DNA of 64,000 bases from Adineta vaga (lineage: Eukaryota; Rotifera): NCBI GenBank assembly GCA_021613535.1, contig CP075494.1:11594001-11658000 (forward strand), in the 5' to 3' direction. Shown piece by piece: positions 1 through 12,193 of this stretch. Below the pieces are notes generated by a model. That model was not told the DNA's origin. It saw only the letters and a list, made by a program, of their open reading frames with translations, and made no database searches. Both the position numbers and the translations under genes were made by a program. Position 1 is the stretch's first letter; the number at the start of each line of letters is the position of its first letter.

Positions 1-860
1 AAAACCATCATTAGATGTACCAATAAAAATAGTACAGATGACAAGAGTAAATTTCAATTGTTTTTTCTTTTCATGATTAACAATAGAACTCTTCTATGTT
101 TTTCTTCCAAATGTAGCTTCCAGCCGATCTACGTGAAGGTACAAAGGAAACAATGATTGCTGAACCCGAGGAAAGAACACCAACATTGGCAAAATCGGTA
201 TTTTTGCTCAGAGAATAAATAATAGAGAATCGATATATGAAAAGAAAACGATCTTTGTTAGAATTGATCTTTGCTCGAAGGACTTTATAGAATTAAGCTT
301 CTCATCGATAAATCTACTTGATTCATGCACAGATGTAAAACTAATCTTATCAAACTTTTCTAGCGCGCATATCCCAAACTCTCAAAGTCCAATAGTTTGA
401 CGGCTCAATCATTTGATTCAATACAATCTCGTAAATATCGTTTTGGTGCTTGGTATTTACCTACAAATCTTTGGCAACGATCATTAACAACCGAACACTT
501 GCAAGATCCAAAAAAACTTAAAGCTGAACGCGAAGATAGCGCACGAATACGAGAAGAACAAACCGTAAAACATTCTTCTTCGAAAATATTCAATTAAATA
601 TTTTCTTTAGAATGCGCATCTTGCTCCATTGCGTGGTGTTGATGCATTCAAAGATTATTTGGTCGATAGAAATATTCGCCGTTTACCAAAAGTAAATCTA
701 ACATATTCATCTTTGAATTAGAGATTAGATCAGATCTTATTATTTTCTTTTTTGTTTTATTTTATAGTTAATTACCGATGTTGAACAGTATCGTCGTGAT
801 CATCCTCCTGAACCTAGTAAACCAACGATTGGTGTTCGACGAAAAGCATCTTCCGATTGA
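1..860 (+). CDS. FAM47-like protein (tentative), 3' part of gene
   Basis: This is the 3' end of a gene that begins left of the window. Exons I can join are about 117-197, 364-564, 611-691 and 768-860, with GT..AG introns. They give 151 residues with phases that fit throughout. The readable parts are a GAWYLPTNLWQ block, a DPKKLKAERED stretch, then AFKDYL and a basic tail ending in TGA at 858-860. The aromatic GAWYL..LW block and the AFKDYL block remind me of the FAM47/FAM47E family, which is poorly understood; this is recognition from memory and not certain. IFT88 starts only 86 nt downstream on the same strand, so the two may be co-transcribed and this may also be a ciliary or sperm protein (inference). 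It could equally be an unrelated small coiled-coil protein. Confidence 0.45.
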
Positions 861-946
861 TATTTTTTTATAATTGATTTATTTTTCCTAATAATGATTT
901 TGAGTTTGATACCTATATTTTTTCTAGATTTTATTTTCGTTTTATT

Positions 947-3900
947 ATGACAACTAAACCTGATTCATATACTGGCTTTAATGATTATAATCCTTTATTA
1001 GATTCAGAAGTAAGTACAGTCATAGTCAATAAGAATAAATAAACTTGTCTATTCGATTGCTTCTTCTCAGGGTTTAAAATATGATACTGATTTACAACAA
1101 GCCGTTTTAAAAACTAGTCATGGACGACGAGCACCACCGGTAGGTTCATGATTATTGATTAATAAATTGAATAATGACTACTGTTTTTGTTGTTGTTGTA
1201 GACCGGTCAGAAGGTAAACAACTTCCCATCAATTGATTTTTCTATAAAACTATTAAATTTTAGAGTGGTTTCTTTTCGAAAATGAAAAATGCATTTAGTC
1301 GACCAAAAAATGCAGATGTGCCTGTATCCGTCAATAATCCTACCGGTCGATTAGGTACTGCATCAAGAGCCGCTCAACAACAACAACAGCAGCAGCAGCA
1401 ACAAAGTGCTCAGATGAATGCACCATTTGGTTCAGCTGCTCGTCGTCCAACAACAGCACAAAAACGACCAACAACTGCTATTCAAGGTGCTGGTTTTATG
1501 GCTGGAGTTGGAGCATTTGGTAGTCATGTAGCAACAGCAGGACCGAATCAATTTGAAAAGAAGGAAGAAAGGTAATTGTAAAGTAATCGCTAGGATAAAT
1601 ATGAATGATATGATCATTTCAAAGCAATGAAGAGAAAGCACGTAAAATGGAGAAACAGATCATTGATCTTGTGGATGAAAGTTGTTTAGCTTATGAACAC
1701 AATGATAGTAAAACTGTAAGAAAACATTATCGATTGATTGTATCTTAGAGATAGATTGTTTTAGGCACTTGAAAAAGGTGAAGAAGCAATGCGAAATGAA
1801 AAAAGTCTTGGACGATATCGTGAAGAACAAAATATGAATGAATCAGATATAAATTTAACGGGATTTGTATATATCAATTACTTATTGTTGATATGTTTGA
1901 TCTGAACTTTGTTCTACATAGGTTATCCTACATTGTGCAAATATGTATACAAAATGTGGTATGAACACAGAAGCATTGAATCAATATAATGTTATTCTTA
2001 AAAATAAATTAATACCTGTACATAATCGAGTGTAAGTTTGTAAAGAAAACGTTTTCAAATGAAAAGACAAAAGATCATTCTTTTTTTAGTCGCATAAATA
2101 TTGGCAATATTTTTCTACATTCAAAGCAATATGTTAAAGCATTAAAAATGTATCGAATGGCACTTGATCAAATACCTGAACAAAATGCTGATTTAAAGTA
2201 TAGTTATTTTGGTTTATTTTCAAATTTAACATATCGTTTTTAAGAATTAAAGTTCGAGAAAATATCGCAGCGACACATATCATTATGGGGCAATATGCTG
2301 AAGCAGCACAAGCTTACGAATCGATTGTGCAAGAACGACCGAATTATCGTAGTTGTTTCAATCTTTTTCTATGTTATCATACATTAGGTCAGCGTGATAA
2401 AACACGATCGGCATTTAGTGATTTACTTAAAATACCAATAGTCAAATCGGATGATGAATATGTAGTTTCAGTATGATATATTTATAAAGTTCGTTTAGTA
2501 AATGATTTACTCTGGGTAATTGTAGGTTGACAAAGAAAATAAACATGCCAATCTCGTTTTGGAAGCAACACGTGATGATCGTTTAAGACAATATGAACGA
2601 AAACGGTAATAATCAAATAGTATCTGTCATTATAATCAGTAGCATGCAAGAGGTCTTGAAAAAAGTTTAGAATTTCATTGACTTCAAGAAAAGTCTTCAT
2701 AGTCAGAGCATGACATTCAACTGTTTTTTATTAGACGTCGTTTTGCTGAACATGTCATTATCACAGCAGCGAAATTGATTGGTAATAATTCTGATGGAGA
2801 TTTTGTTGGAGGATATGAATGGTGTATTGAACAAGTACGAGCTTCATCTTATTTGGAACTAGCTAGTGGTCTTGAGATTCAAAAGGCGATTGCTTATTTA
2901 CGAGAAGATAATTTTTCAAAGGTATGAAAATTTGAATGCAATGAAAGAAGTTAATTCGAAGTATTCTTTCAGGCTATTGCTACACTCAAAGAATTTGAAA
3001 AAGCAGAAGCTAAATTAGCTGGTGCAGGTTTGTTGAATATTCTAAAATGTGAAAATATATATTTATCATGACTATCATTTTAGCTTCAACTAATTTATCA
3101 TTCTTATATTTTCTGGTATGAATTTTATATAAATATGATCTGTTCAATCTTGTCAATTTTTAGGAAAAAGATTTAAATAATGCTCATAAATATGCTGATT
3201 TAGCTCTAAAATCAGATAAATTTAATCCATCTTGTAAGTCAATAGTTAAAATATTTTTTGACATAATATCGATGTGTTCTTTTGAAATTAGCTCTGACCA
3301 ATAAAGGCAATTGTTGTTTTGCTCAAGAAGATTATGATAAAGCTCGATATTATTACGAAGAAGCATTGAATATCGATGCTGGTTCAGTAGAGGCTCTTCA
3401 TAATCTCAGTAAGTTATAATATACGATAAACAAGATGATTGATACTTTTCATCATCATCTTTTTAGTACTTACATTAATCAAATGCAATCAATATCAACG
3501 TGTTAAAGATTATCTACACAAATATACGACTATTCAACCAGATAATAGTCAAGTTTTTTGTCTAATGGCACAAGTATTACAAAAAACAAATGATATGGAT
3601 CATGCAAAGAGTTGGTGAGTAAAAGAATGAATAGATTTCTCCAGTTTAAGTCAATGATTTATCCATACTATTTTGTACGATAGGTATTTACAAGCATTGA
3701 GTATGCATCGAACCGATGGTTATTTACATCGACATATTGGTGAATTAATCGATATGCAAGGAGATAAAGCAGATGCTTTACAATATTATTTCGATGTAAG
3801 TTAACCGATTATTTTTATTTGAACAATCTTAATTCATCTTGTTTTTCTTTACAAAGGCATATCGTCATAATCCATGTGATATGGAAACATTACAATGGCT

Positions 3901-5371
3901 TGCATCGTATTATATTGAAACACAATATCCTGAAAAAGCTGTTGAATTTTGTGCTCAAGCAGCCTTAGTGAAGTAGATTAATCTTGTAATTCTTTTCTTA
4001 TATGAAAATATATAATTATTTTTATTACAACTAGACCTGGTGAAATAAAATGGCATCTAATGGTAGCATCTTGCTATCGTCGTGTTGGTGATTATTCAGC
4101 TGCATTAGAGAAATATAAATGGATTCATCAATATTTTCCTGATGATACTGATTGTAAGATAACATTTATTTTCTGTTATTGAGCACAATAGAATAAATTT
4201 TAAGAAAACATTTTATCATTTGAAGTCGTTCAGTTTATTTAAGAGTATTAACACTACCATCACAGGGCGCTCGCTTCATTTATAGATATAGAATTATTAG
4301 AATAATGAAGCATGAAAAACGAATGAAAAACTATGACGTTTCCAGTAATTATTATGTTGAGAACACACAGAATGAAGGCATTTCGTTAGTTTTATTGGCT
4401 AGTCAATTATAATGAATGCATGCGAATAGGCATTGAAAAAAAACTTTAAGATAATGATACAATTCTTTTTCTGACACGGAAATCCAATGTTCTATAAGTT
4501 CATATCAGTCAAAAAGTACATATTCACCTTATTTGCTCCTCCAGGAATGAGATAAAATCTCCCTGGTTTTGTCAAAAGAGAAATAGTCTATTTGAAGTAG
4601 TTCTTGAATTTCTATGAGCATGTTATTCTTGTATAAAATTTAATAAATTATGCATAACGTCAAGTATAGTTGTTAACAAGGACTCGATGAGTTTTTTTTT
4701 AATTAATAATATATTTCAAAATACCTTTTTATCCTATATATCTTCGGTTCATTTCTTTGAGCACCTATGACTTTTAATGTATTTCTTTTTAGGTATTCAA
4801 TTTTTAATTAAAATCGCAACGGATCTCAATTTACCTGATCGAGAAACATATGAAAATGAATTGAAAAAAGTGAATAAAAGAAAGGAAATACAACAACAAG
4901 TATGAATTTTTTAGTGATATATTCCATTTTATTTAACAAAGTATATTTTTATCTGTAGCGTAAAACAAGTGCCGATAAAAGTCGAAATATAGTTCAAGGC
5001 CGAAAAGTGACATCCACTGAACGCGATGGTATAGTAAAAAGAAAAATTTTCTACTCGCTATACTTTTTTTCTTCTTCTAGTCTCTCTTAACACTCAAAAT
5101 CAAACAAATGATGAACATCGCAAACGCACACCTATTGATCTCGACAATACCGACGGTGTTTTTTCCCAACCAGGTATTTTTTCTCAATCTTTCATATTGT
5201 TTTCTTATTTAAATCTATTTTTCTCTAGAACATGTTTCTATGCCTTCGTATGTTGATCAATTTCCTCGACATATGAGCAATGAGAGACCTAAAACTGCTA
5301 TTAGCAAAAGAGAAGCAAATACAACTGTATTCGATGACAATGACGATGCAGCTGAACTTTTACCAGATTGA
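947..5371 (+). CDS. IFT88: Intraflagellar transport protein 88 (TPR protein of the IFT-B complex)
   Basis: IFT88 is a core subunit of IFT-B, which carries cargo along cilia and flagella. About 20 short exons run from ATG at 947 to TGA at 5369-5371. The N-terminus has a DxYxGFNDYNPLLD start, an RPTTA repeat region and a GAGFMAGVGAFGS segment like IFT88. An acidic segment (EEKARKMEKQIIDLVDESC) follows, then tandem tetratricopeptide repeats with alternating A and Y/F helices along most of the protein. The C-terminus is acidic (DDNDDAAELLPD), as in vertebrate IFT88. A short poly-glutamine run lies in the exon at 1282-1571. One intron, 4155-4792, is about 640 nt and ten times longer than the others. 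Two AATAAA signals lie just after the stop. Orthology is well supported; individual exon edges were inferred by eye. Confidence 0.92.
1375..1406 (+). repeat. CAA/CAG repeat encoding a short poly-Gln run in IFT88
   Basis: A run of about eleven CAA/CAG codons interrupts the N-terminal low-complexity region of IFT88. It is in frame and mixes both codons, so it has probably been stable enough to keep the frame. Confidence 0.85.
4155..4792 (+). other. Exceptionally long intron of IFT88
   Basis: The exon ends in ...GATACTGATT before GTAAGATAAC and resumes after TTTTTAG with GTATTCAATTT, restoring codons D-C-I-Q-F in a TPR. The roughly 640 nt between are AT-rich without a long open frame. I see no inverted termini or coding sequence; a degraded insertion is possible but not demonstrable by eye. 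Confidence 0.6.
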
Positions 5372-6194
5372 AAATGCAATGGATCTAGTTATATATATAT
5401 TTTTTTGTCTTTACTTTTACTCGTTTCTACTTCGCTTTATAACCAATAAAAAGAAACTATAACGTGCAATGTCAATAAAGGCTGGTGAAGAGAAAACCCG
5501 CTGAACAACGTTCTCTTATTTTGCTTTTTTTGTCTCATCTGTTTTGCAGCTGATCATACTTTGTTTCTCCTCTTTGGCCGAAGCGGAAGAATGATTAATG
5601 GGTAAAAAATGTTGAGGACAAAATGTGTCTATCGTTGTATGTCTTTCCTAGTTTTTTGCTGAGAAAAACAGAATAGTACTGATGCAAGGAAAACAGAACA
5701 AGAGAACGAGAGGGAAACAAAGAGAGAGAGAGAGTAAAAAAAGCTGGGTTGACGACCTTTTCTTTTTTTCTTCTTCTTCTTTCACAAACAACTGTAAAAT
5801 ATCATTGTAAGTAACAAACAAATATCAAATAGTTTTCATCTGAATTCATATTTTTAAATTAAGACGAAAAATGAAATTGTTCGTGAATCAAAATGATGTT
5901 ATCTGTAATTGAGCTACAGTCGTTTTTGTTTTCATGATTAAAAATTTGAGAACACATGTGTTAACTGCACGCGTGACATGAAAGTACACTAGACTAAAAT
6001 CGAATAAGAATGCACGTCTTCTTTCTTTCTATTTTTTCTCGCTCACATTTCTTCATTCTAAACACGTCAAAAACAGTTCCCTTTCCTTCTCCATCAATCC
6101 ATACAAGACACAATATCTCCAAGTCTTTTTTTCAAGAATATTTATTTTATATACTTATTCATTTAGATCTCATCGTGATCTTTGTTCAATAAAC
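5372..6194. other. Intergenic: IFT88 3' UTR and upstream region of the AXH gene
   Basis: AATAAA motifs at 5445-5450 and 5474-5479 probably end the IFT88 transcript. The rest is AT-rich with a short GAGA-type purine run near 5720 and a CTTCTTCTT run near 5770. Short open frames here have no recognisable content. No clear TATA box was assigned. Confidence 0.5.
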
Positions 6195-6952
6195 ATGCAT
6201 TCAATCGATTCAAATTATGATTTCATCTCACCATTTAAAACAATGAGTTCATATCAAACAAGATTAACACATCAGAATGATTATTATTCTCAAAATAGTT
6301 CATTTCATTCAACGAATCCTTATACAATACAAAAATCCACTAATGATGAAATGATTCTTGATAAATTTCATTATGATACACAAGTAAAATTAGAAACAGG
6401 GGAAACAAAGAATATTCAACACATAACAACAAACGATTTTTTAATCAGTACAAAGCAAAGTCAACAGTATTCGAAGTAAGAACAAAGAATAACTATATTG
6501 TCATAACTAACAATAAATACATACATATCTGTTATGTCTTATCATATCTTTTCTTTTTAATAGTCTCCTGGCACGTGTGGATTATATTGGTTCAGTAGAT
6601 AAAACAACTAGTAAAGTTGAATTACGACTTTATATTAATGAAATTCAAAAAACGGTAATTAATTGATTCGTATGCAAAGAAATAATCACATCTGAAAATA
6701 TTTCTAGATTTCATACTATGTTTCACAAGAAATGCCATTTTTTGTTCATCAATATTCTTGTTGGTCATCAATATCACCGAAATATACTCGGTGCCTTTGT
6801 GGATTAAATTGTCGTCAATTAGAATGTGGAGATTTAATTATAGCTATAACTGAACATCCGAGAATTTCATCAGGCAAACAAATTAAACCTGATTATACTC
6901 AGCAATCACCAACAAAATGTCTAGTTGAAAGATATATGAATGAGAAAATCTC

Positions 6953-6988
<36 letters not shown>

Positions 6989-7031
6989 TAATCTTCTTTT
7001 GAAAAAGCCAACAATATCAAAAATGAAATAA
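6195..7031 (+). CDS. Ataxin-1-type AXH domain protein
   Basis: Three exons (6195-6475, 6564-6654, 6708-7031) total exactly 232 codons and give 231 residues. Residues about 55-195 form an AXH domain, the RNA- and protein-binding fold of ataxin-1 and its relative BOAT1, which bind transcriptional repressors. The block with VKLETGETKNIQHI and TNDFL matches its start, and MPFFVHQYSCWSSISP followed by LNCRQLECGDLIIAI matches its core. The N-terminus is short and polar, with no polyglutamine tract. The C-terminus holds a run of ten or more serines encoded by TCA repeats and a basic end. The protein is much shorter than vertebrate ataxin-1, so it is close to a minimal AXH protein. It probably acts in the nucleus (family knowledge). 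The first exon could be extended by an unseen upstream exon. Confidence 0.85.
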
Positions 7032-8520
7032 GTTTTGTATGACTGATTAGCTTTATTTACGCTTGGACGCGTTTAAATGTCTTCTATAGATTATATTCTC
7101 CGAAGTACATAAAAATATATCTAGGTCCTTTCTTTTGTTGTGTTCTTGTTGCGTATACAATAGTAAATGAGTTTTTATTTTGTCTTGTCTGCACTATTTC
7201 CTATATAACAGATCAAGTTTCATACGAGAATTTAACGTTTATTTTTCTGTTGTCTGTATTGTGTTACACCAATTGTTCCCACACCCATTTCAATGATTTA
7301 CATTATAGGTTAATTTTATGATGTTCTTTTTTCTTTCTTTCTGTAACTGTTGTTTTGTCTGCTTATCTGTACTAAATATATATATGTGTGTGTGTGTGTG
7401 TTTAGTTTGCAGTTATTAATTGTGCATAGAAGACGGACAGAAATTGATCGACGTTTAGGAAAATTATATTTTATGTTTATATGTTATGATTTATAGGAAA
7501 TAAATAGAAATACTCAATAGGAACAAGTTATTTTAAACAGATATATACATTCTATTTTTAGAAACCTTGAGAAAAACTATGACCATATATATTTTATTAT
7601 TAATAAACTTCCGTTTATTCTAAGGCAGTCATTTTCCCTCGATATAAATAATTGTACCTCTGGTATGCGTATTAAATTGATCTGTTTGTCAGTTTAACTG
7701 GATGAATATAATTCTTATAAGATTGAAGAATGTTTATCATATGTGTGAAATAGGCCTTCTTGAGCATATTAATTACTTTCTTAAAGTAATTAACGGAACT
7801 GTTGATTTTATAGACAAGATTATTACATATGTTGTCGACAGTAAAGCGATCCTTGTTTAAGAAATTTAAGTAGACTTCTTCAAGGTCGACTTATTTAATA
7901 ATTGATCTTCCTTTAAACACTATTTTTAGCAAAATAGACGATGTACTTTTATCCGAAAAAGGTTATTCTACTTGTTTATTCTAAGAAATAATCGAGCTCT
8001 TGACATCATCTGTTAGTTATTCTATATAATTATGTTGAAATACCTTTATAAAATAAGTGACGGTATTCTTTTCCTCAAAATTTATTTTTTGATTAATATA
8101 CATTAGTTCATTTGAGAATTTATTCCTCAAAACTAATTATACAAAAGATAATAAATAGATTCAGTTCATTCGGTAAAGTCACATTTTACTATAAGGATAT
8201 ATCTAAATTAAAAGATTAAATAATGAATATTCTTCCTATGTGATAGTTAAGATGATTAGAAGTTTTACTGTCATTATGCATTTAGCGATTAGTAATATAC
8301 GTAGAATGAAAAAAGAAAGTCACTAAGTTATATATCAACGGTAAATTATTTTTTATTTAACGTTAACAACAAAAAAAAGAAACAAGTAATCATCTTTTTT
8401 CACGATTATTTATACGAAAAATAAAAAATATTCATGATAGACTTGTTCTTCAGTACTGCATATTATGTTTTATGAGATTTTGATATTGGCTAAATAGATT
8501 ATTTATATGGAATTTGTTTC
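7032..8520. other. Intergenic between convergent genes
   Basis: This 1.5 kb AT-rich stretch separates the convergent AXH gene and CTU2. It includes the 3' UTRs, a (TG)n microsatellite at 7385-7401 and several AATAAA-like motifs. No open frame, RNA gene or transposon was recognised. Confidence 0.5.
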
Positions 8521-10237
8521 TTAAAAAGAATGAATAGATGAAAATCTTACTCGAACATCTCGAAGCAAACGCCGACAAGCATAACAAACATGAACTGTAT
8601 CAGTACTGAAAAGAAATAATCCCATTGAAAAATGACTCTGTGAATCGGATAGACTGTACCTTTGAGGCGATGCAGTAAATAGTTGATGAACAAGTTTTAT
8701 TCTATCCTGATCAGATAATGATGATTGATCTTCATCAAGATCAAGTGGACAACAGCATAGATCACAGCGTTGTGGTTGAAGATTTTTCTCCAATTTATCC
8801 GATGTGCTATAATAATGAAAAGTAACTATCTATCATTTTTTCATTTGATTGAATGTTATTCAACATGTTCCAATTTAGTCAAGCTAGTGAACTTCTTACC
8901 GAAATATGGTACTAACAGTCGATGGAAATTGTCGTTGTAAATCATTAACGAGCGTTTCTGTCAATTGAAAGATTGATGATTGTGGACCAGTCTATTCGAA
9001 AAAAACAACAATAACAACATTAATACTCCTAAGTATACATACCATTGTTGATATATCAGCATTCTGTAGAGATTCAATAGAATTTAATCGATTATACATA
9101 GCAATTTCTTTTGACATGATCTCTCTAAACAAAACAAGATTCGAATAATGAACAACAACAACAGAGAAAAGAAATCATACCGAAATGGTCTAACAATAGT
9201 CACGGAATCATTTCTTGTATCTGTCAAATTCTGTATGAATAGAAATGAAATAATTCAAATCAGTACAAAGATTTCTACGAACACATTCTAAGGCAACATG
9301 TGCACCTTTGCCTTGTGCCATATCAGAAAGAATCTGCGCTGCAAGTTTTGTACAATTATCACCGGTGATTAATTTCGTACATTTTTCACGAATAGCAATA
9401 TCAAATAGTAGTTTTAATCTGCATACAAATTCAACGAACATTGTAATATATATTTAAAGAAAAACACATACTTTCGTCGTCGAACAAGTTCTTCACGAGC
9501 TGTAAATGATTTTGTTCGTTCTGTTAATAATTTTTGTAAATCCTGATCTGTATCCAAATTCTATTCACAAAAATATGTCTTTAAAAATGAAAGATAAGCA
9601 GATAATGTTTCTACTTCATCAATTGAAACAATATGTAATGGATGTTGCAATTTATTGGTAATGAGATCTGTTACTTTATCACGAATATTCGTTGCCTCTG
9701 CATATAACGAAGATTCTAAGAAACGAATAAATATTAATTAGAAAGAGTGAAAACAAAGTTAAAATTACCATCAATATAAGCAACTTGTGCTTGAAATTGA
9801 AGGCGCCTTCGCGCATTAACACTGAGTCCTTCAGCAATTAAATGGAGCAAAGCTGTTGATGATGGTCCACCGGAATAAGCAATTAGAACACGTTCACCTC
9901 TTCCAAACACATTCGATTTTGATAGCGTCGAACGAAATTTATGAATGAAAAATTCTTCAAAACATTTCCTATAAAATGTATTTCATTTACATTTAATTCA
10001 TCTTCTATGCTATTAGTTTTAAAAAGTAAAACATTTACTTACCGACACATTGGATCAGCAATTCGAACAACCACACACGCATCTTGATCACAACTCATAC
10101 ATTTTCGACTGATTGCTGCTCTATATAAACGATGAAATCTCTATCGAAAGAACTTTGATGATCTTTTTCACCTACTTATCTGTTGCAGCTTTCAGCGCTT
10201 GAAATGCTTCGTCGTCTTCTTCATTTACTTGACACAT
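8521..10237 (-). CDS. CTU2: Cytoplasmic tRNA 2-thiolation protein 2
   Basis: CTU2 (Ncs2) forms a complex with CTU1 that makes the 2-thiouridine of mcm5s2U at the wobble position of Lys, Glu and Gln tRNAs, using sulfur relayed by URM1. The protein starts MCQVNEED, close to the vertebrate N-terminus. A zinc-type CMSCDQDAC..CRKCFEEFF block follows, with HKFRS and the PP-loop-like SGGPSSTALL. The middle contains ITGDNCTKLA, a family landmark. The C-terminus carries paired cysteines (CDLCCCPLD and CYACRRLL) and ends at 8521. There are about ten exons with 50-60 nt introns. The start at 10237 follows a 3' splice-site sequence TTTGCAG by two bases, so a 5' UTR intron or trans-splicing is likely. It lies 254 nt after RPL27A on the same strand. 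Confidence 0.88.
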
Positions 10238-10491
10238 ATCTGCAAAGCGAATAAGTCATGTTACTTTCATTTGTTAATAGGCATGAAAAAGAGAAAAGAT
10301 TTTTTTTTTCGAAAGATATTTATATATATATGTATTTAATTTTCGTTCGTTTTCGGTTTTTTAATATGCTTAGAAAGAAAAAACAAACAAGCAATCATAT
10401 CGATTACAAACGAAAAGAAAAACAATGATGATAATGACACTTTTTTTTTCTTTTTGTGTAAACAGAGACAAAACAGATGATGAAAATTGTC

Positions 10492-11066
10492 TCATGCTAC
10501 TAGTACACAGGCACCACCAGCTGCTTTAATTTTTTCTTCAGCTGTTCTTGAAAAGAATTTTGCCTTGACAATAAGTGGTTGTTTGGGTAGAACACCTTTG
10601 CCTAACACCTTAAAATAACCTGATCGAACAACATTAATAACTGGTGTAACAGCAGCTTCTTCTCCTGTATATTTTTCTTGTGTTCGTTGGCTCAAAAGTG
10701 CCCATAAACGATCGAGATTGACGGTTGGACACCATCGACGATTTTTAAGTTTATGAAATTCACGTTGACCAACTTTACCAAAATAACCCGGATGATATTT
10801 ATCGAAAAGAGTACGGTGATGATGAAGACCACCAGCATTACCACGACCGCCAGGATGTTTACGATGTTTACCAACACGACCGTGACCATGTGAGACATTA
10901 CCTAAATAAAAATTTTAATAGAAAATATACATTCAATGTGTTATTTTCATTATTATCTAACGAATATCTTCTCTAAGATTTCGAAAAGAAATAACATACC
11001 ACGTAATTTAGTTTTCTTTGGTTTCTTATTTAATCGTGAATTTCGTGCTGAACCACGTGCGGCCAT
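10492..11066 (-). CDS. RPL27A: 60S ribosomal protein L27a (uL15)
   Basis: This is a component of the large cytosolic ribosomal subunit. Two exons (11000-11066 and 10492-10901) join in phase. The N-terminus is [20 protein letters not shown], then a glycine/histidine-rich segment ([20 protein letters not shown]), typical of the uL15 RNA-binding arm. The globular part ends with [19 protein letters not shown] and [16 protein letters not shown] before TGA. The length of about 149 residues matches animal L27a. MGMT ends 85 nt upstream on the same strand. A TTATTCTAG 3' splice-site sequence lies 41 nt before the ATG in that gap, consistent with an operon resolved by trans-splicing (inference). Confidence 0.97.
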
Positions 11067-11151
11067 TTTTATATAAGATTATCTTAGTATTCAAATAGAG
11101 ACTTTATCTAGAATAAAAAGTTAATTGATATCTAACAAGTTTATATATATT

Positions 11152-11737
11152 TTAAATTTGTTCATGTTTAAGTAACCAAAGTTTAACATTATTTCGTTCA
11201 CCTCCTGCATAGTTTCCTACTTGTCCACTCGAACGAATAACTCGATGACATGGTACAATTAATTGAAATGGATTACGACGCATGGCTGTACCAACAGCAC
11301 GTGCAGCTCGTTTATTTCCAGCTAATTCAGCTAAATGACCATAAGTAATTGTTTGACCGAAAGGAACACGATTTAAAAGTGTACGCCAAACATTTTCTTG
11401 AAATGAATCATTTTTTGAAATAATATCAGGACAAAGTTCAGGTGTTTTTAATGAATTCGTTGCACTATGAAAATAATCGTTAAGCCATTTATGACATGAT
11501 TGAAGTACTGAATCTTTTTCATCATATGGTTGTTGAAATTCAATTGATTCACTAAAAAGCGAAAGTTATGTTTAGACGAGAAGACAATATTTTTTGTAAT
11601 ATTAACTTCATATCAGGCAAAAATGATTGATCATTAATAGTTGAGATTTGTGTAATAGAATGAAGACCTTGTGAACAATAAGATATTGCTAAACGACCTA
11701 TTGGTGATGTACAAATTGCTGATGAAGTTTCACACAT
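11152..11737 (-). CDS. MGMT: Methylated-DNA--protein-cysteine methyltransferase (O6-alkylguanine repair)
   Basis: This suicide enzyme removes alkyl groups from O6 of guanine onto its own cysteine. Two exons (about 11608-11737 and 11152-11555) join as ...LPDM-N-ESIEF. The catalytic domain is intact: FQENVWRTLLNRVPFGQTITYG, the helix-turn-helix arginine finger region (NKRAARAVGTAMRRNP), the active-site IVPCHRVI, and SSGQVGNYAGG after it. An in-frame ATG a few codons upstream (MKILIKM) is an alternative start; the shorter one fits family length of about 180 residues better. It is upstream of and close to RPL27A. Confidence 0.95.
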
Positions 11738-12193
11738 TTTTATAAGGATTTTCATCAAAAAAATAATAAATGAATACGAAGAGGAACAAGCAAACAACCA
11801 AAAATTACCAAATGATGTCAGTTAACCAATCAGAATGAAGTGATCCATTTGGAACGATCCTTTGCTATTGAAATCAATTCATTATGGAAATAATTATAAA
11901 TTTTAGTTTTTTTTTGTGAAAAAATTATTCAACCATCAAAAAATGTAATTGTAACATTTAAACATCGCTATTGTATAGAGATATTTTTTCATTGGTTTTT
12001 CAAATTCCAATGAATTGTGGCGCTTCCTTAAACGCTAAGCAACATAATTGATCACTACTGCTTTATTTACCTAACGTAACGTAATTCTAGAATTCATATA
12101 TGAATATTTTCTGTTGAACAAACTCTCTTTGTATTGATATTTTATTTTGTTATGTGTAAATGCAAAAAAGATTTTATCTTTAAAATAGATTGA
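11738..12193. other. Intergenic upstream of MGMT
   Basis: This holds the presumed promoter of MGMT and the 3' UTR of the LDLa/PPxY gene. It is AT-rich, and I see no open frame or clear TATA box. Confidence 0.45.

Noticed and set aside
6010-6192. Plus-strand frame just before the AXH gene
   Set aside because: Low-complexity Phe/Ser/Ile composition in a probable 5' flank; it ends just before the AXH start and is not needed for it.
10692-10898. 68-codon minus-strand frame rich in Val/Ile
   Set aside because: It is an out-of-frame shadow of RPL27A exon 2, whose protein is unmistakable.
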